DNA of 64,000 nt from Saccharomycopsis crataegensis (taxonomy: Eukaryota > Ascomycota > Saccharomycetes > Ascoideales > Saccharomycopsidaceae): the NCBI RefSeq assembly GCF_037102585.1, contig NW_027043829.1, positions 2,108,001 through 2,172,000 of the forward strand. The letters are read 5' to 3'. This document shows, piece by piece, positions 20,334 to 30,596 of this stretch. Position 1 is the first letter of the stretch. Each line of letters begins with the position of its first letter. The position numbers and the translations under genes were made by a program. The notes beneath the pieces were generated by a model. It made no database searches and was not told the DNA's origin. It saw only the letters and a program-made list of their open reading frames with translations.

Positions 20334-21545
20334 TTAGAATCTGCTACCACCATACACAAGCTTGAAAATTTCGCTAATTCTTTCATGGGAATACCCTTCA
20401 ATCAAACACAACTGCAACAAAATTCTTGCCTTTTGAGGATTCAAGTAACCCCCAGCAATTGCACCTTGGAATTTATATTTTCCATTAGGCAAATTACCGA
20501 CAGGAACGATACCGTTGGCGTTTCTAGTACTGTAAATAACTGGCAAACCCAAAGTGTCAGAAAGTCTCTTCAAGACCATATTACCATGATCGGTCCAAGA
20601 ACCTGATCCGGTACCGGCCAACACAATACCTTTGACATTAAGATGGTTGACAGCCAATTCTATCAACTCCACATTAAGAGATTGGTAACCGAAAAGAATA
20701 AGGACTTCTGGCATTTCGAATGAATGCTCAATTTCCAAGAGTCTTCTTGAACCGGCAAAGAGTCCGGCAATGCGGTGCTTGAATGGCTGAGAAATAAACC
20801 AATTGATTTGGTTATCGACAAACATCCCAAGAGTTCCTTGTTCGTCATTCTTGAAAGTATCAAGGGAGTTAGAATTTGATTTGGTAGCATAAATACCGGA
20901 TATGATACGATCGTTGAGAGAAACAAGTACCCCACGGTTGACCGCACTTTCGTGACTGGCAACAAGTACAGATGTGTAAAGATTCATAAGCCCATCATAA
21001 GAGATACTAGTTCTTGGTCTCATACTCCCAGTAAGACAAATAGGTTCCTTAACGTCAAGGGTTAACTCAAGGAAAAACGCGGTTTCTTCAAGAGTATCGG
21101 TCCCGTGAGTAACCACAATCCCATGGTATTCCCCGCTCTTCAACGACAGTAAGATTTCGTTTCTGAGTTTCAAAGTGTGTAACGAGGTGATTTCATTGGA
21201 ACCAACATTATAAATTTGTTGGAAAGCAACGGTTGCAAGGTTGGAAAGCTCAGGGATATTATCGACCAAATCATTGATGGTCAAGTTGACAGAATAACCA
21301 GCATTACTGGTACTTGAATCACCTGAAGAAGCGATTGTTCCTCCAGTAGCGAAGATCTTGATGGAAGGAAAGCGCCAATTTTCATTAAGTTGGACTACTG
21401 CAGTTTCTTCTTGAGTAACGGCTTCGTAGAAGGTGTTTTTGTAGAAGTGGTTGAAATTAAGAAAATCATTGATGAAGTCAAACTTCACGGCATTAGATAA
21501 CCCCAAAAGTTGGAGAGTCACCAAAACAAGATTTAAAAAGATCAT
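20334..21545 (-). CDS. L-asparaginase, secreted type (Asp3-like)
   Basis: Hydrolyses L-asparagine to aspartate and ammonia. The chosen ATG at 21545 gives 403 residues beginning with a classical signal peptide (MIFLNLVLVTLQLLGLSNA), so the product is probably exported to the periplasm or wall; a 49-residue extension upstream in frame would hide this signal and is rejected. The catalytic motifs are the first-threonine loop IFATGGTIASSG (near 64-75) and the second VVTHGTDTLEETAFF, with the conserved TGSMRP downstream. NGIVPVG and GAIAGGYLNPQKAR near the end also match type-II bacterial and yeast enzymes. Such enzymes are typically induced under nitrogen limitation, and URE2, a nitrogen-catabolite regulator, lies in the same window but 26 kb away. 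No disruption is seen. Confidence 0.9.
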   Translation of the reverse strand: MIFLNLVLVTLQLLGLSNAVKFDFINDFLNFNHFYKNTFYEAVTQEETAVVQLNENWRFPSIKIFATGGTIASSGDSSTSNAGYSVNLTINDLVDNIPELSNLATVAFQQIYNVGSNEITSLHTLKLRNEILLSLKSGEYHGIVVTHGTDTLEETAFFLELTLDVKEPICLTGSMRPRTSISYDGLMNLYTSVLVASHESAVNRGVLVSLNDRIISGIYATKSNSNSLDTFKNDEQGTLGMFVDNQINWFISQPFKHRIAGLFAGSRRLLEIEHSFEMPEVLILFGYQSLNVELIELAVNHLNVKGIVLAGTGSGSWTDHGNMVLKRLSDTLGLPVIYSTRNANGIVPVGNLPNGKYKFQGAIAGGYLNPQKARILLQLCLIEGYSHERISEIFKLVYGGSRF

Positions 21546-21694
21546 TCTGGGGTTTATATGGTGGCAAAAACTGGTCAGTGGAGAACAAGTCTTGGTTAAT
21601 AATGTGTTGATGATTTTAAAAAGCTTGTTAAATTTTACATGATATGAGAATGACGCATTTCTCAATGACAAGTCGCGTGCGCACACACACAATG

Positions 21695-21729
21695 AAAAAA
21701 AAAAAAAAAGAAAAAAAAAAAAAAAAAAA
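21695..21729. repeat. A-tract
   Basis: 35 bases of nearly pure A with a single G at 21710, about 150 bases upstream of the asparaginase start. Poly(dA:dT) of this length normally excludes nucleosomes. Confidence 0.8.
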
Positions 21730-22214
21730 GCCGACGGAAAAAACGGTTTTTTTTTTTTGGCGGGGGAGGGGGAAATTTAGTGTCGATAATTTCCGGCACT
21801 GGAGCAAATCTCTTTTGTTTTATGTTCCTTGGCCGCCAAGGGCAACCTCAAATTACCAGAAAAAGGTAAAATGGCAACCTCGAACTTCTTCCAACTAGGT
21901 CTTGCATGATTCAAAGGGTGAAGGACCACTTGATATACGACGACAATCAAGTGCTTGGAAACAGCGTATACCATCACTGAATTACCCAATTGTGATCTAC
22001 GTCCCCTAAAATAACCTCTAGACTTGGATATTTAATTGCCTCATCAAAATTGCTTGCTATAGCTCAGGATTCCCGGAATATCAATCACTCGATTGGAATT
22101 GAAATCATTGATGGTTTTTTTTTTGTCCTTCACTCTTCTGCGCGACAACATAGTCATTGAACCAAAAAAAAAATGCTGCTGGAAGATCTTCGTGCGAGTA
22201 ACCAAGGTGATCAA

Positions 22215-22436
22215 TCATTCCTTCATAAATATTTGATTGATGTCCAAAATTTTCATGCCTTGAAGACTCCTCTTAAAATTATCTACAAAAGAGTCTATCT
22301 TCATTGGAATCACTTCATTCTTATGCTGAAATGTACACTGTTTCTCGCTACTATGTTGGATTTCCCATTTACGAGTGTCAATCACCCACTCAATAAATTG
22401 GGCAAAAACTGGTAAACGATTACTGGAATTACTCCC
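22215..22436 (-). pseudogene. Open coding-like stretch without start
   Basis: Minus-strand stretch of 73 sense codons ending at TGA (22217-22215), with protein-like composition (for example LPVFAQFIEWVIDTRKWEIQ and VIPMKIDSFVDNFKRSLQGM). It has no initial ATG, being preceded by an in-frame stop at 22439. It may be the remnant of a decayed gene or an exon whose partner I could not find. The opposite strand also carries an 80-codon frame (22173-22415), so chance is possible. No family was recognised. Confidence 0.3.
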
Positions 22437-23213
22437 CTATTCCAAGACATCCGCATGATTTTTTTCTCTTTCTTTATCAATTGACGTACAGCTTTTATTG
22501 ATACGAGCAACGCTGCTTGCTTGCCTGCTTGCTTAATCCTTGATAATAACCTTTTAACTTTGGACGGATTTTGCTATCCAAGTACCAATTACAAAGGATA
22601 CTATAACGGCAAATCATTATTACCTAAGTGGGCACTGACTACTCCTCCCGCGCTTCCTTTCCCCATTGGGCGGCGGTTGATTACTTTCAAGCTCTGCGGC
22701 CTGCGAAATTTTGCATTTTTTCTTTTTTGTTTGTTAACAAAATTGGAAGAGCAGAAAACAACAATGTTATGGTGTGAGTTTTTTTTGTTTTTAAAAAAAT
22801 ACCTAATACCGAATCGCTGAGCTCTTGGCGAATCGAGCCTCGTAAACTGAAAACAAAGTGGTGTGTTGCAACTCAACCACAATCAATGCTCTGAATGATC
22901 TGCCATGTATAAAAAGTGCGACCTCATAAATATGTGGGTATGGAACGTGGGGATCACGCGACACTGGCCGATGGGTAAATAACTGGTTCTGTTATTGATA
23001 CCCGTCTTTGCATCCTTGTAGTATTACTAAACAGTATCTCATATCGCAAATAATAGAAGAAGAAAAAAAAAAACCTTTTCAATTGCTGCGAGAAAAGGAG
23101 CACTACGACATGGACGCGAATTGCCATATGTCGCAACGAGAATGTTTGATTCACCCAGTATTTCGGCTAACTGTCTGCCTTATCATGCATGGCAGAGGCA
23201 GAGAGAGAGAGGG

Positions 23214-23250
23214 TCTCTGGAGACCTCTGGAGACCTCTGGAGACCTCTGG
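23214..23250. repeat. Tandem repeat of AGACCTCTGG
   Basis: Three exact copies of the 10-base unit (23221-23250) preceded by a partial copy. The period equals about one helical turn. It lies about 370 bases upstream of the Lys14-like gene. Confidence 0.85.
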
Positions 23251-23481
23251 TCTGTGTGTCCACTCGAATGTTTCCGCTGTCGAATTGATACTACCAACAG
23301 CCAATATTAATAAACACGACATTAGAAGACCAGAGAGGCCATCAATCGACCGCGGGGACCCGCATGTTGCTATTATAATATTCACCACCACCAATCCAAA
23401 CGGTCCCGAAGTTAAAACAATTACAGTTTGGAGCTAAAAGACACCAGGACAATAGTGACTGCAGCCAATCTTCCCTCCCGG

Positions 23482-23497
23482 GTAACCAACCGGTTAC
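23482..23497. promoter_or_regulatory. Inverted repeat GTAACC-n4-GGTTAC
   Basis: Perfect 6-base inverted repeat with a 4-base spacer, 125 bases upstream of the Zn2Cys6 gene start. It overlaps CCGG. It is a candidate site for a dimeric regulator, possibly autoregulatory; this is inference. Confidence 0.35.
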
Positions 23498-23621
23498 TAT
23501 ACATCCTGTCATGTGCCACCCGAAAAAAAAAAAAAAAAAAGAACATTGACATTTTACCATCATCACACTCATCATCGTCTTCTCCTCCTCGAACCGTTGA
23601 CACTCTTCGATATCGACTGCA

Positions 23622-25910
23622 ATGTCTACGAGGACCACCACAACCTACTCACACAATGGGTGCAGTCGTTGCAAAAGAATGAAAATAAAGTGTGATGAGA
23701 AACGACCTAACTGCGGGGCCTGTGACCGAAAGAAGACAGAATGTGTTTATGAGTTTCCTTTTGTCATTTACAACCCCCATCTGAGCAAGAAGAGGAAAAA
23801 CAAAAGCGGCAAAGTATCAAAACTGGGATCAGGCGACTCATATAAGATTAACCAAGAAGACCGCAGAATTTTGCAGATTACCTTGCCTAGCGAGTTTAAG
23901 TTCATCGCTGAGAAATTCTCCGATGATAGTTCTTCGCCATCTTCCATCACCTCCCCTCCAGCAAATGATTCACAAACTTATTGTGAGAAGAACTTTAGTG
24001 AAACTAATAGTTCACCTTTGTCATCACAGCTCACAAAGGCTGCGGCTACCGGCTCCATCGCCGCTAGCTTTAATAGTACCTCTTCTCCTTCTGCTTCCAC
24101 TCCTACAATGCCTCCCGGCTCTTTCCCCAGTTCTTTTTCATTGGCTAATCAAAAGTATGACCAGCTAAAAAATCACACTGGTAACTTGGAAACATCTTTC
24201 AAAGATCATTTCAAGTTGTCAGATATTCCAGTGAAGATGGAGCCCCAGCAGACGTTTGATTGGCAACAAGTGCCTATTGATAGCACTGCTGCGGTTGTTA
24301 CCACACCTTCAAGTATAGCCGCCACCCCCAATACTAATAGTGACAACACTAACACAGCGATAATTCCCCAATTCATCCCAACAACGAGTATGGCACCAGC
24401 TATCCCTCATCAACAAGACTATGCTCCTATAGATTATAAAATGTGGAACAATTTCATGACTGAAACAGATTATATCTTGAATCTTTCCATGCCCCAAGAG
24501 ACTGTTGACATAAATAGACCACAGCCATTACCACAATTCAAATATGACTTTTACAAAAGTAATACCATGAATTACATGGTTCAATATTTGAACATAGCCC
24601 AGCCGATCATCGAGTCCAGACATTTGACGGCGGACGATCCAGAAATCCGTGACCTACTTTGGAATTATTTTATTTCAGGCAAGGCGTTATCCAACCATTT
24701 ATTCGTAGAGGACGATTTTGCCAACAACCCTTTAATTGATTGGCTTAAAATTTTATCGAGAAACAACATCGAAAGTCATAACACAATTTTTACCTCAATC
24801 ATCGCCACCAGTGCCAATGGGATCGCTTTACAAACAAATGTTGACTATTGGGCCGTCATTAGAGAGAAGTATATGGACATGACTCTAGCGATGCTTTCTG
24901 AAAATATCAATGTCATCAACTCATTTGTCACAACCACTTGCTTGCTATTTACAGTGTTATTGTTATACTCGGAAAAATCGGCGACCGACTCTCCAGTTTG
25001 GAGGTTACATTTGAAGGGTGCTCTTGGAATCTTGAGAAAAATAAACAGCATCTGGAATATGGTGGAGGTTCATGCCATTGAAAACAAATCGGAAGAATTA
25101 AAAGCAGCTATCAACTTATTCCACTTTTGTGAGTGTTGGTTCTTGAGCGCAGAATCTTTAGCATGGATTTCTTCTTTGAATGGTGGGTCAATGCCATGCT
25201 TAGTCCCAAAAGATTTGACGGATGCTCGTCAATTACTATCGAACCACTTGCCGTATGAAAACCAAAATGCATTGGTTCTCGATGGCTTTAATACCGTTAG
25301 ATTTTATTCACAAAACTTGGTGGAAGTGATGAATGAGATTGTGTTGCATATCATGACATTGAAGATCAACCATGATATCAATATCAGTGACATTCGTGGG
25401 CTACTATTGAATACTCCACCAACTGAAGAATCCTTAAAGTTAGGCGAACGTTTGATTTCCAAAATTTCAGATATCTGTACGTATGATGAACATTTCTCAA
25501 TGAAATTTGAAAATTGCCACGATAAGCTATTGGCAAAAACGATGAAGACTGCTGCTGAGTGCTACGTTATGGGTATCCAGTGCTTTATTTATTCTTCATT
25601 CATGGGCTATAACATCTATTGTCCAGAGATCCAAATTTTGATCCAGAAATTCATAAATAAATACGACCAAATGCCTTACGATGGTCCATGTGCCATTTCT
25701 GTTCATTGGCCATGCTTTATTTTGGCATGCTGCACTCCAAATGATCCAAATCTAAGACTGAGAATCTTGAAACCTTTATATAATATGATCCATCACTCGA
25801 TGTTTGGGGCAAGCTTTTCAATTAAAAGAGTGCAGGAGATATGGAATTTTTTTGATAGTGGTGCAAAAGACTCTGATAGAATTGCTAAAATTGATACAAT
25901 TTGCTTTTAA
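23622..25910 (+). CDS. Zn2Cys6 transcription factor, Lys14-like
   Basis: 762-residue regulator. The zinc cluster is at residues 14-41, CSRCKRMKIKCDEKRPNCGAC then DRKKTEC, with standard C-X2-C-X6-C-X6-C-X2-C-X6-C spacing. A lysine-rich stretch follows (LSKKRKNKS). Residues 100-275 are low-complexity serine, proline, threonine and asparagine. The C-terminal half, from about 320, is the all-helical fungal transcription factor domain 2 (PF11951-like), with WNYFISGKALSNHLFVED, LLLYSEKSATDSPVWRLHLKGALGIL and the final HWPCFILACCTPNDPN region typical of the Lys14 group. Lys14 itself activates lysine biosynthesis genes, but in several yeasts the family has expanded and other members have different targets, so no regulon is assigned. 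The start is a well-placed ATG ten residues before the cluster. Confidence 0.83.
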   Translation: MSTRTTTTYSHNGCSRCKRMKIKCDEKRPNCGACDRKKTECVYEFPFVIYNPHLSKKRKNKSGKVSKLGSGDSYKINQEDRRILQITLPSEFKFIAEKFSDDSSSPSSITSPPANDSQTYCEKNFSETNSSPLSSQLTKAAATGSIAASFNSTSSPSASTPTMPPGSFPSSFSLANQKYDQLKNHTGNLETSFKDHFKLSDIPVKMEPQQTFDWQQVPIDSTAAVVTTPSSIAATPNTNSDNTNTAIIPQFIPTTSMAPAIPHQQDYAPIDYKMWNNFMTETDYILNLSMPQETVDINRPQPLPQFKYDFYKSNTMNYMVQYLNIAQPIIESRHLTADDPEIRDLLWNYFISGKALSNHLFVEDDFANNPLIDWLKILSRNNIESHNTIFTSIIATSANGIALQTNVDYWAVIREKYMDMTLAMLSENINVINSFVTTTCLLFTVLLLYSEKSATDSPVWRLHLKGALGILRKINSIWNMVEVHAIENKSEELKAAINLFHFCECWFLSAESLAWISSLNGGSMPCLVPKDLTDARQLLSNHLPYENQNALVLDGFNTVRFYSQNLVEVMNEIVLHIMTLKINHDINISDIRGLLLNTPPTEESLKLGERLISKISDICTYDEHFSMKFENCHDKLLAKTMKTAAECYVMGIQCFIYSSFMGYNIYCPEIQILIQKFINKYDQMPYDGPCAISVHWPCFILACCTPNDPNLRLRILKPLYNMIHHSMFGASFSIKRVQEIWNFFDSGAKDSDRIAKIDTICF

Positions 25911-26192
25911 AAGTATGTTATTTTTTTAAAAAGAACTCATGATTTATTGATGAAGAATCATGGCCGCAGCATTTTCTCTTGATTTTTTTTTTTTTTCGAT
26001 TTTTTTTTAAACTTACTTGTTTACTTTTTGTGTTTCATTTTTGGGTCGGTGATTTGTTGTTTTCCAGCTGTGTGTTGGTGTGTTATTACTCTTGGGTATA
26101 GTCATTTCTGTGTAATTATTTTTTTGTGTTGAGTATATCTGTCTGCCATTGTTGGCCTTTTCTTTGCCGCAGATAAAGGCAATGATTAGCCG

Positions 26193-26217
26193 TTATTATT
26201 ATTATTATTATTATTAT
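26193..26217. repeat. TTA microsatellite
   Basis: About eight uninterrupted TTA/ATT units in the spacer upstream of PPG1. Confidence 0.85.
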
Positions 26218-26621
26218 GATTATTTTGCCTTATCATTATATTGACCAGTGTTTAGTATTTTGTTTTTTCCCTAATGATTACGCTCATTGCCAGAGGGTAG
26301 TGAGCGAGTTTTACGAAAATGTTGGTCCTTATCGGACTTTTTGATGATTGTCTTTTTTTTGATTCCTAACGATTCACAATTTCAAGTGTCATAATGTAAC
26401 TGACAAGCTTTTTATATTCAATTTGATTTTATTTAATAGACATATATAATAATAATTGAGATATTGCCAAGAATACTGGTAATTTCTTATTGATTTGGGT
26501 TGGCCACCGGTTAACAGCACCCTGTCATTTTTCGAATTTTTTTTTTTAAGAAAAAAGAAAATTTGTTGTTAAAATCTAATCTGGAGATCTCCGCTAATGA
26601 ATCACACCGCCAATTATTAGT

Positions 26622-26642
26622 AGAGAGAGAGAGAGAGAGAGA
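26622..26642. repeat. GA dinucleotide tract next to the PPG1 start
   Basis: About ten AG units ending 14 bases before the PPG1 ATG, so probably within the 5' leader. Length variation here could alter leader length or transcription. Confidence 0.85.
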
Positions 26643-26655
26643 CCAATCATAAAAG

Positions 26656-27612
26656 ATGAACGTTTCAAAAGATTCCAACTATGATCTAGACAAATGTATC
26701 GAAATGCTTTATAAAAGACAACTACTACCAGAAGTGACAATACAGGCGCTTTGCAATAAATTGAAAGAACTCTTGATAAGGGAATCGAATGTGGCATATA
26801 TTAGTACCCCAGTAACGGTGATCGGGGACATTCATGGGCAATTCCACGATTTGATCGAGATTTTCAAGATCGGGGGGTTTGCTCCCGATACCAACTACTT
26901 ATTTCTCGGGGATTATGTCGATCGAGGAATGTTTTCTGTCGAGACAATCACCCTCTTGATGTGTTTGAAATTACGGTACCCTAACCGAATCAATCTAGTG
27001 CGAGGCAATCATGAATCGCGTCAAATCACCCAGAATTACGGTTTTTACACCGAGTGTCAGAGGAAATACGGAGGGTCTACTGAAGTATGGAACTATTTCA
27101 CCGATATGTTTGATTACTTGATCTTGAGCGTGGTGATCAACAATGAAATTTTCTGCGTCCATGGAGGGTTATCCCCCAACGTTCATCACATTGATCAAAT
27201 CAAATTAGTCGATCGGTTCAGAGAAATCCCCCATGAGGGTCCGATGGCCGACCTTGTATGGTCTGATCCTGATGATGAAGATAATGATTTCCAATTGAGC
27301 CCGCGAGGCGCGGGGTACACTTTCGGGGTCGACGTGGTGAAGAAATTCTTGATCTTGAACAATATGAATAAAATCCTTAGGGCCCACCAACTATGTAACG
27401 AAGGGTATCAAATCTATTTCAATGGGTTGGTCACCACAGTTTGGTCGGCCCCCAATTATTGTTACCGTTGTGGAAATAAGGCTAGTATCTTGGAAGTTTA
27501 CAGCAGTACGGAAAGTTACTTCAATGTTTTTGAAGAGAGTCCAGAAAACCGAAACGAGATAGAAATGATGAACAACTTACAAAACAAAAGTTACGTCGAG
27601 TATTTCTTATGA
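26656..27612 (+). CDS. PPG1: PP2A-like serine/threonine phosphatase Ppg1
   Basis: Catalytic subunit of the PP2A-related Ppg1 phosphatase, linked in S. cerevisiae to glycogen accumulation and, with the Far complex, to mitophagy control. The 318-residue protein carries all metal-binding motifs of the PPP family: GDIHGQ at 57-62, GDYVDRG at 85-91, RGNHES at 116-121, then HGGLSP and SAPNYCYRCGN. The opening LDKCIEMLYKRQLLPEVTIQ is close to Ppg1 (ECLERLYKAQLLPEVTV) and the last residues are YVEYFL, matching the methylatable leucine end of PP2A-type enzymes. It is shorter than the 368-residue S. cerevisiae protein because the C-terminal insert is missing, making it more like ordinary PP2A. The GA tract lies directly upstream. 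Confidence 0.94.
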   Translation: MNVSKDSNYDLDKCIEMLYKRQLLPEVTIQALCNKLKELLIRESNVAYISTPVTVIGDIHGQFHDLIEIFKIGGFAPDTNYLFLGDYVDRGMFSVETITLLMCLKLRYPNRINLVRGNHESRQITQNYGFYTECQRKYGGSTEVWNYFTDMFDYLILSVVINNEIFCVHGGLSPNVHHIDQIKLVDRFREIPHEGPMADLVWSDPDDEDNDFQLSPRGAGYTFGVDVVKKFLILNNMNKILRAHQLCNEGYQIYFNGLVTTVWSAPNYCYRCGNKASILEVYSSTESYFNVFEESPENRNEIEMMNNLQNKSYVEYFL

Positions 27613-28028
27613 TCATGCCGATTCTGTTGGAGGTGAAAAGGGATATTTGATATGGTAGGTTGGTAATTCTCCAAATTATTATCCCAAAAAAATTGCCCGC
27701 CACAATTTATACTGGTTACTGGCCCATTCCTGAAGCGAATTAATAAACAAGCATCCTAATAACTAATACTAATAGATGATGAAGGATACCTAATGAGTTA
27801 AGTTTTCTTTTTTTTTCTCCTTTTTTTTTTCTTTTATTCTTTTTTTTTTTTTTTTTTTTTTTTTCACATAAGCTTTTCAGTATTGCATGTTATGTCAAAA
27901 ATCGTTTCTAATTTTAAATTCATTTGCATTTTATTGTTCCTACTTCCTTATAATAAACTTACTGATAGTTCCTTTATGTTGCACCGAATGATGCTTTTAC
28001 CAACCAGTATAGACATTCATTTATATAA
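27613..28028. other. Spacer between convergent PPG1 and ABZ1
   Basis: 416 bases of 3' flanks of both genes. Very long T-runs occur at about 27805-27865. No gene seen. Confidence 0.5.
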
Positions 28029-30596
28029 TCACTTAAATATTTGTAAAATACTATCTAATTTCACATTCATTTCTTCCCATTCACCAATATCGGTACTTAG
28101 TACCGTGATAGCTCCTCCTGCACCAATTCTCCAATCTTTCAAACCTTTGTCGTATGAGAACATCGATCTGATAACCACACTCCAATCAGCTTGGTCATCC
28201 ATCGACCAATACCCAAAAACCCCACTATAGATGCCTCTTTGACCATAAGAAGATTCAAGATCGTTTTGTAAGAGCTGTACCGAGCGTTTTTTTGGGGCCC
28301 CAGTCATGGATCCTGGCGGGAGCGAAGTGGATAAGATTTGAAACCCTCTAGAAACCCGGGAAGCTAAATGATTGGTTGGACTGAGAATGTCACACTCGAT
28401 CACCGAAACTAATTGATACACGGTTTTGTACTCTTCCATGATCATCAATTTTGGAACCCTGACATTTGTGACCTTGGCCATGGTGGAACAGTCATTATTG
28501 TTGTTATCCGAGTCGCAATGACTATACAAGTCATGACGGATTAAATCAACAATCATCAAATTTTCCCCCAACTCTTTAGGGTCATTCAATAATTCTTGGG
28601 CTTGGTCTCTGGTCAATCCTTCCCTTTTTCTTAATGTACCTTTGATTGGTCTCAATTGTCCAACTTTAATGAAGTCTTTGTTGACTTCAGTACCACGATC
28701 ATAGTCATTTTTCCAGCTGAAAAACCGTTCAGGAGATGAGGAAACCAATGTCATATCACCAAATTGAAGGAAACCAGAATGTGGGGCAGGGTTCCGAAGA
28801 GTGACAAGCTTGTATAATTCCCAAGGATCAATGCCATGTGGGAAAGAAATCGTGGTTGGAGTACAAAGGCAAAGTTCATAAGAGTCCCCTGCATGAAGGT
28901 ACTCTTGACATTTGTGGAATAATGACATGTAATTGGTCTGCGAAGGTTTCCTGATGATAATATCTTGAGGATCATGCGATGATTTGAGGATATCAGAAAT
29001 ACTAAGTGGCCAGGCAGTAGATGCCAGTCCTTGTTTAGAGTCGTTAGAAAAAGTGTCAACTGATTCAGAAGTTCGCTTAAGCCAATCTTGATCATTTGAC
29101 TTTAAAGAGATGATATACAATTCTCCTGTTTGTTCATTATAAATAATTGATCTTTCAACAAAAATCATTTTGATATCGGGAGTTTTTGTTCCAGCCTGCT
29201 GTCTCTGTTTCCTGACTAAATCGACATCGATATATTGACCACTTTCATACGATATACTACCAATCAAACCACCAATAAATGGAAGCCTCAACTTATGAGA
29301 CCCCAAAATGAGTTTGTTTGACATAAAGTTCTGCAAGAAAGTCCATATAGACCCACCATTGAGGGGAAAGTTGTATGGTTTCTCATTATTTCCCGAACTA
29401 GTCCACCAATTTAGCCCCACATGAGAGGAGTCATTCAATGACCAAGTGATTTCTAATGACTTTTTGGGCTCGGCAACCCCGATAATTGACCAGCTTTTAG
29501 GCTCAGCTGACGAACTCAATAGAAAATAGTCTTCTCTTTGAGTTTGTTGTTTTTTTAGAGAATCAATCAATTCAATGGCCGTATGTCTTTGTTTGTCTTC
29601 GTTTGTTACTGGGATGTCGAGTTTTATGAATTGGATAGCATCCTCACTGTATTTGCGTCTAATAATTTCTTCGAAGGCAATGGATTCATCAATGACGGCC
29701 TTTGTTCCTGGAAATTCATGATTAATATCCTCATCTTCTCTAAGGGAGGAGTTCACAAATAACTTTTCAAATTCTTTCCCGCTGCCATCAGTTTCGCCTG
29801 TAATATTTCTTCCACGGAGTTTGTTCCACTTTTGGGAAAACTTATAAAAGTTTTCAATCAATTTGCCTCCATATTCCGAACAAATTGATTCAGGATGGTA
29901 CTGCACCCCATAAAATGGTCTAGCTTTGTGTTTGCCTGCCATTAAGACATGCCCGTTACAAAGTTCGGGATCAATGGTGAACGCCAATGGTAAAATATCA
30001 CAAGATTGGATTTCTGAGGGAAGAACAACATGAAGAGAGTGATATCTGACAGAGTTGAACCCTGTAGGAATGTCCTTTAATAACTCGTCGCTGACAAGCG
30101 CTTGAGCATCAATATCCTCAAATATTTCAGAAATTGACGACTCTTCTAAAACAATACTATTCTCACCCTTGGTATCAGCACTCTTTAATTTCACCTGTTT
30201 TACAATATTATGTTTTTCGTACTTGAATACTTGGGCAATTTGGCCGTGCTTCACATCTTTCAAACGCTCGACTTCAGCCATTCCTGCCAACCCCATAGCT
30301 TGCCAACCGAGGCAAATCCCCAACATTGGGACGTTTTGCAAAGTTTTATCACTGACGACGGCATCTACTATTCCAAGGGTATCGTTACGATCATTAGGGT
30401 CGCCAGGACCAGGACCAATTATAATACAATCGTAATTTGAGGCAATGTGGGCGGCGAAAGACTCTTTAAACTGTTGCACCGGGACACAGTCATTGTATAT
30501 GGTGTGAATATGCGCATCAGGAATTGTTTTCGAGATCAATGCTCGGAGATTATGAGTGAACGAGTCATAAGAATCAATAAGAAGGATTTGGGACAT
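28029..30596 (-). CDS. ABZ1: Aminodeoxychorismate synthase (para-aminobenzoate synthase)
   Basis: Bifunctional enzyme of folate synthesis that uses glutamine and chorismate to make 4-amino-4-deoxychorismate. The 855-residue protein is a fusion. Residues 1-260 are the glutamine amidotransferase (PabA-like): DSYDSFTHNL, IIGPGPGDP, the nucleophile cysteine in GICLGWQAMG, and the YHPES histidine-glutamate motif. Residues 350-855 are the PabB-like chorismate-binding half, with GDSYELCLCTP, ENLMIVDLIRHDL, PPGSMTGAPKKRS and YSGVFGYWS. The order and length match fungal Abz1. The initial ATG is at 30596; the preceding in-frame TTG is not used. The enzyme acts in the cytosol upstream of Abz2, which is not in this window. 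The gene is complete. Confidence 0.95.
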   Translation of the reverse strand: MSQILLIDSYDSFTHNLRALISKTIPDAHIHTIYNDCVPVQQFKESFAAHIASNYDCIIIGPGPGDPNDRNDTLGIVDAVVSDKTLQNVPMLGICLGWQAMGLAGMAEVERLKDVKHGQIAQVFKYEKHNIVKQVKLKSADTKGENSIVLEESSISEIFEDIDAQALVSDELLKDIPTGFNSVRYHSLHVVLPSEIQSCDILPLAFTIDPELCNGHVLMAGKHKARPFYGVQYHPESICSEYGGKLIENFYKFSQKWNKLRGRNITGETDGSGKEFEKLFVNSSLREDEDINHEFPGTKAVIDESIAFEEIIRRKYSEDAIQFIKLDIPVTNEDKQRHTAIELIDSLKKQQTQREDYFLLSSSAEPKSWSIIGVAEPKKSLEITWSLNDSSHVGLNWWTSSGNNEKPYNFPLNGGSIWTFLQNFMSNKLILGSHKLRLPFIGGLIGSISYESGQYIDVDLVRKQRQQAGTKTPDIKMIFVERSIIYNEQTGELYIISLKSNDQDWLKRTSESVDTFSNDSKQGLASTAWPLSISDILKSSHDPQDIIIRKPSQTNYMSLFHKCQEYLHAGDSYELCLCTPTTISFPHGIDPWELYKLVTLRNPAPHSGFLQFGDMTLVSSSPERFFSWKNDYDRGTEVNKDFIKVGQLRPIKGTLRKREGLTRDQAQELLNDPKELGENLMIVDLIRHDLYSHCDSDNNNNDCSTMAKVTNVRVPKLMIMEEYKTVYQLVSVIECDILSPTNHLASRVSRGFQILSTSLPPGSMTGAPKKRSVQLLQNDLESSYGQRGIYSGVFGYWSMDDQADWSVVIRSMFSYDKGLKDWRIGAGGAITVLSTDIGEWEEMNVKLDSILQIFK

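Larger units (their letters stand above)
21546..23621. other. 2.1 kb spacer between divergent asparaginase and Lys14-like genes
   Basis: A long divergent region. It holds the asparaginase promoter, including A-runs at 21695-21729; an open minus-strand stretch at 22215-22436 that looks coding but has no start; a TATA-like TGTATAAAAAG at about 22905; the AGACCTCTGG tandem repeat (23221-23250); a GTAACC inverted repeat (23482-23497); and an A-run at 23523-23540. No intact gene or tRNA was seen. Confidence 0.5.
25911..26655. other. Spacer between the Lys14-like gene and PPG1
   Basis: 745 bases, T-rich after the regulator's stop codon. It has a TTA microsatellite at 26193-26217 and the GA tract at 26622-26642. 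No gene seen. Confidence 0.5.
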
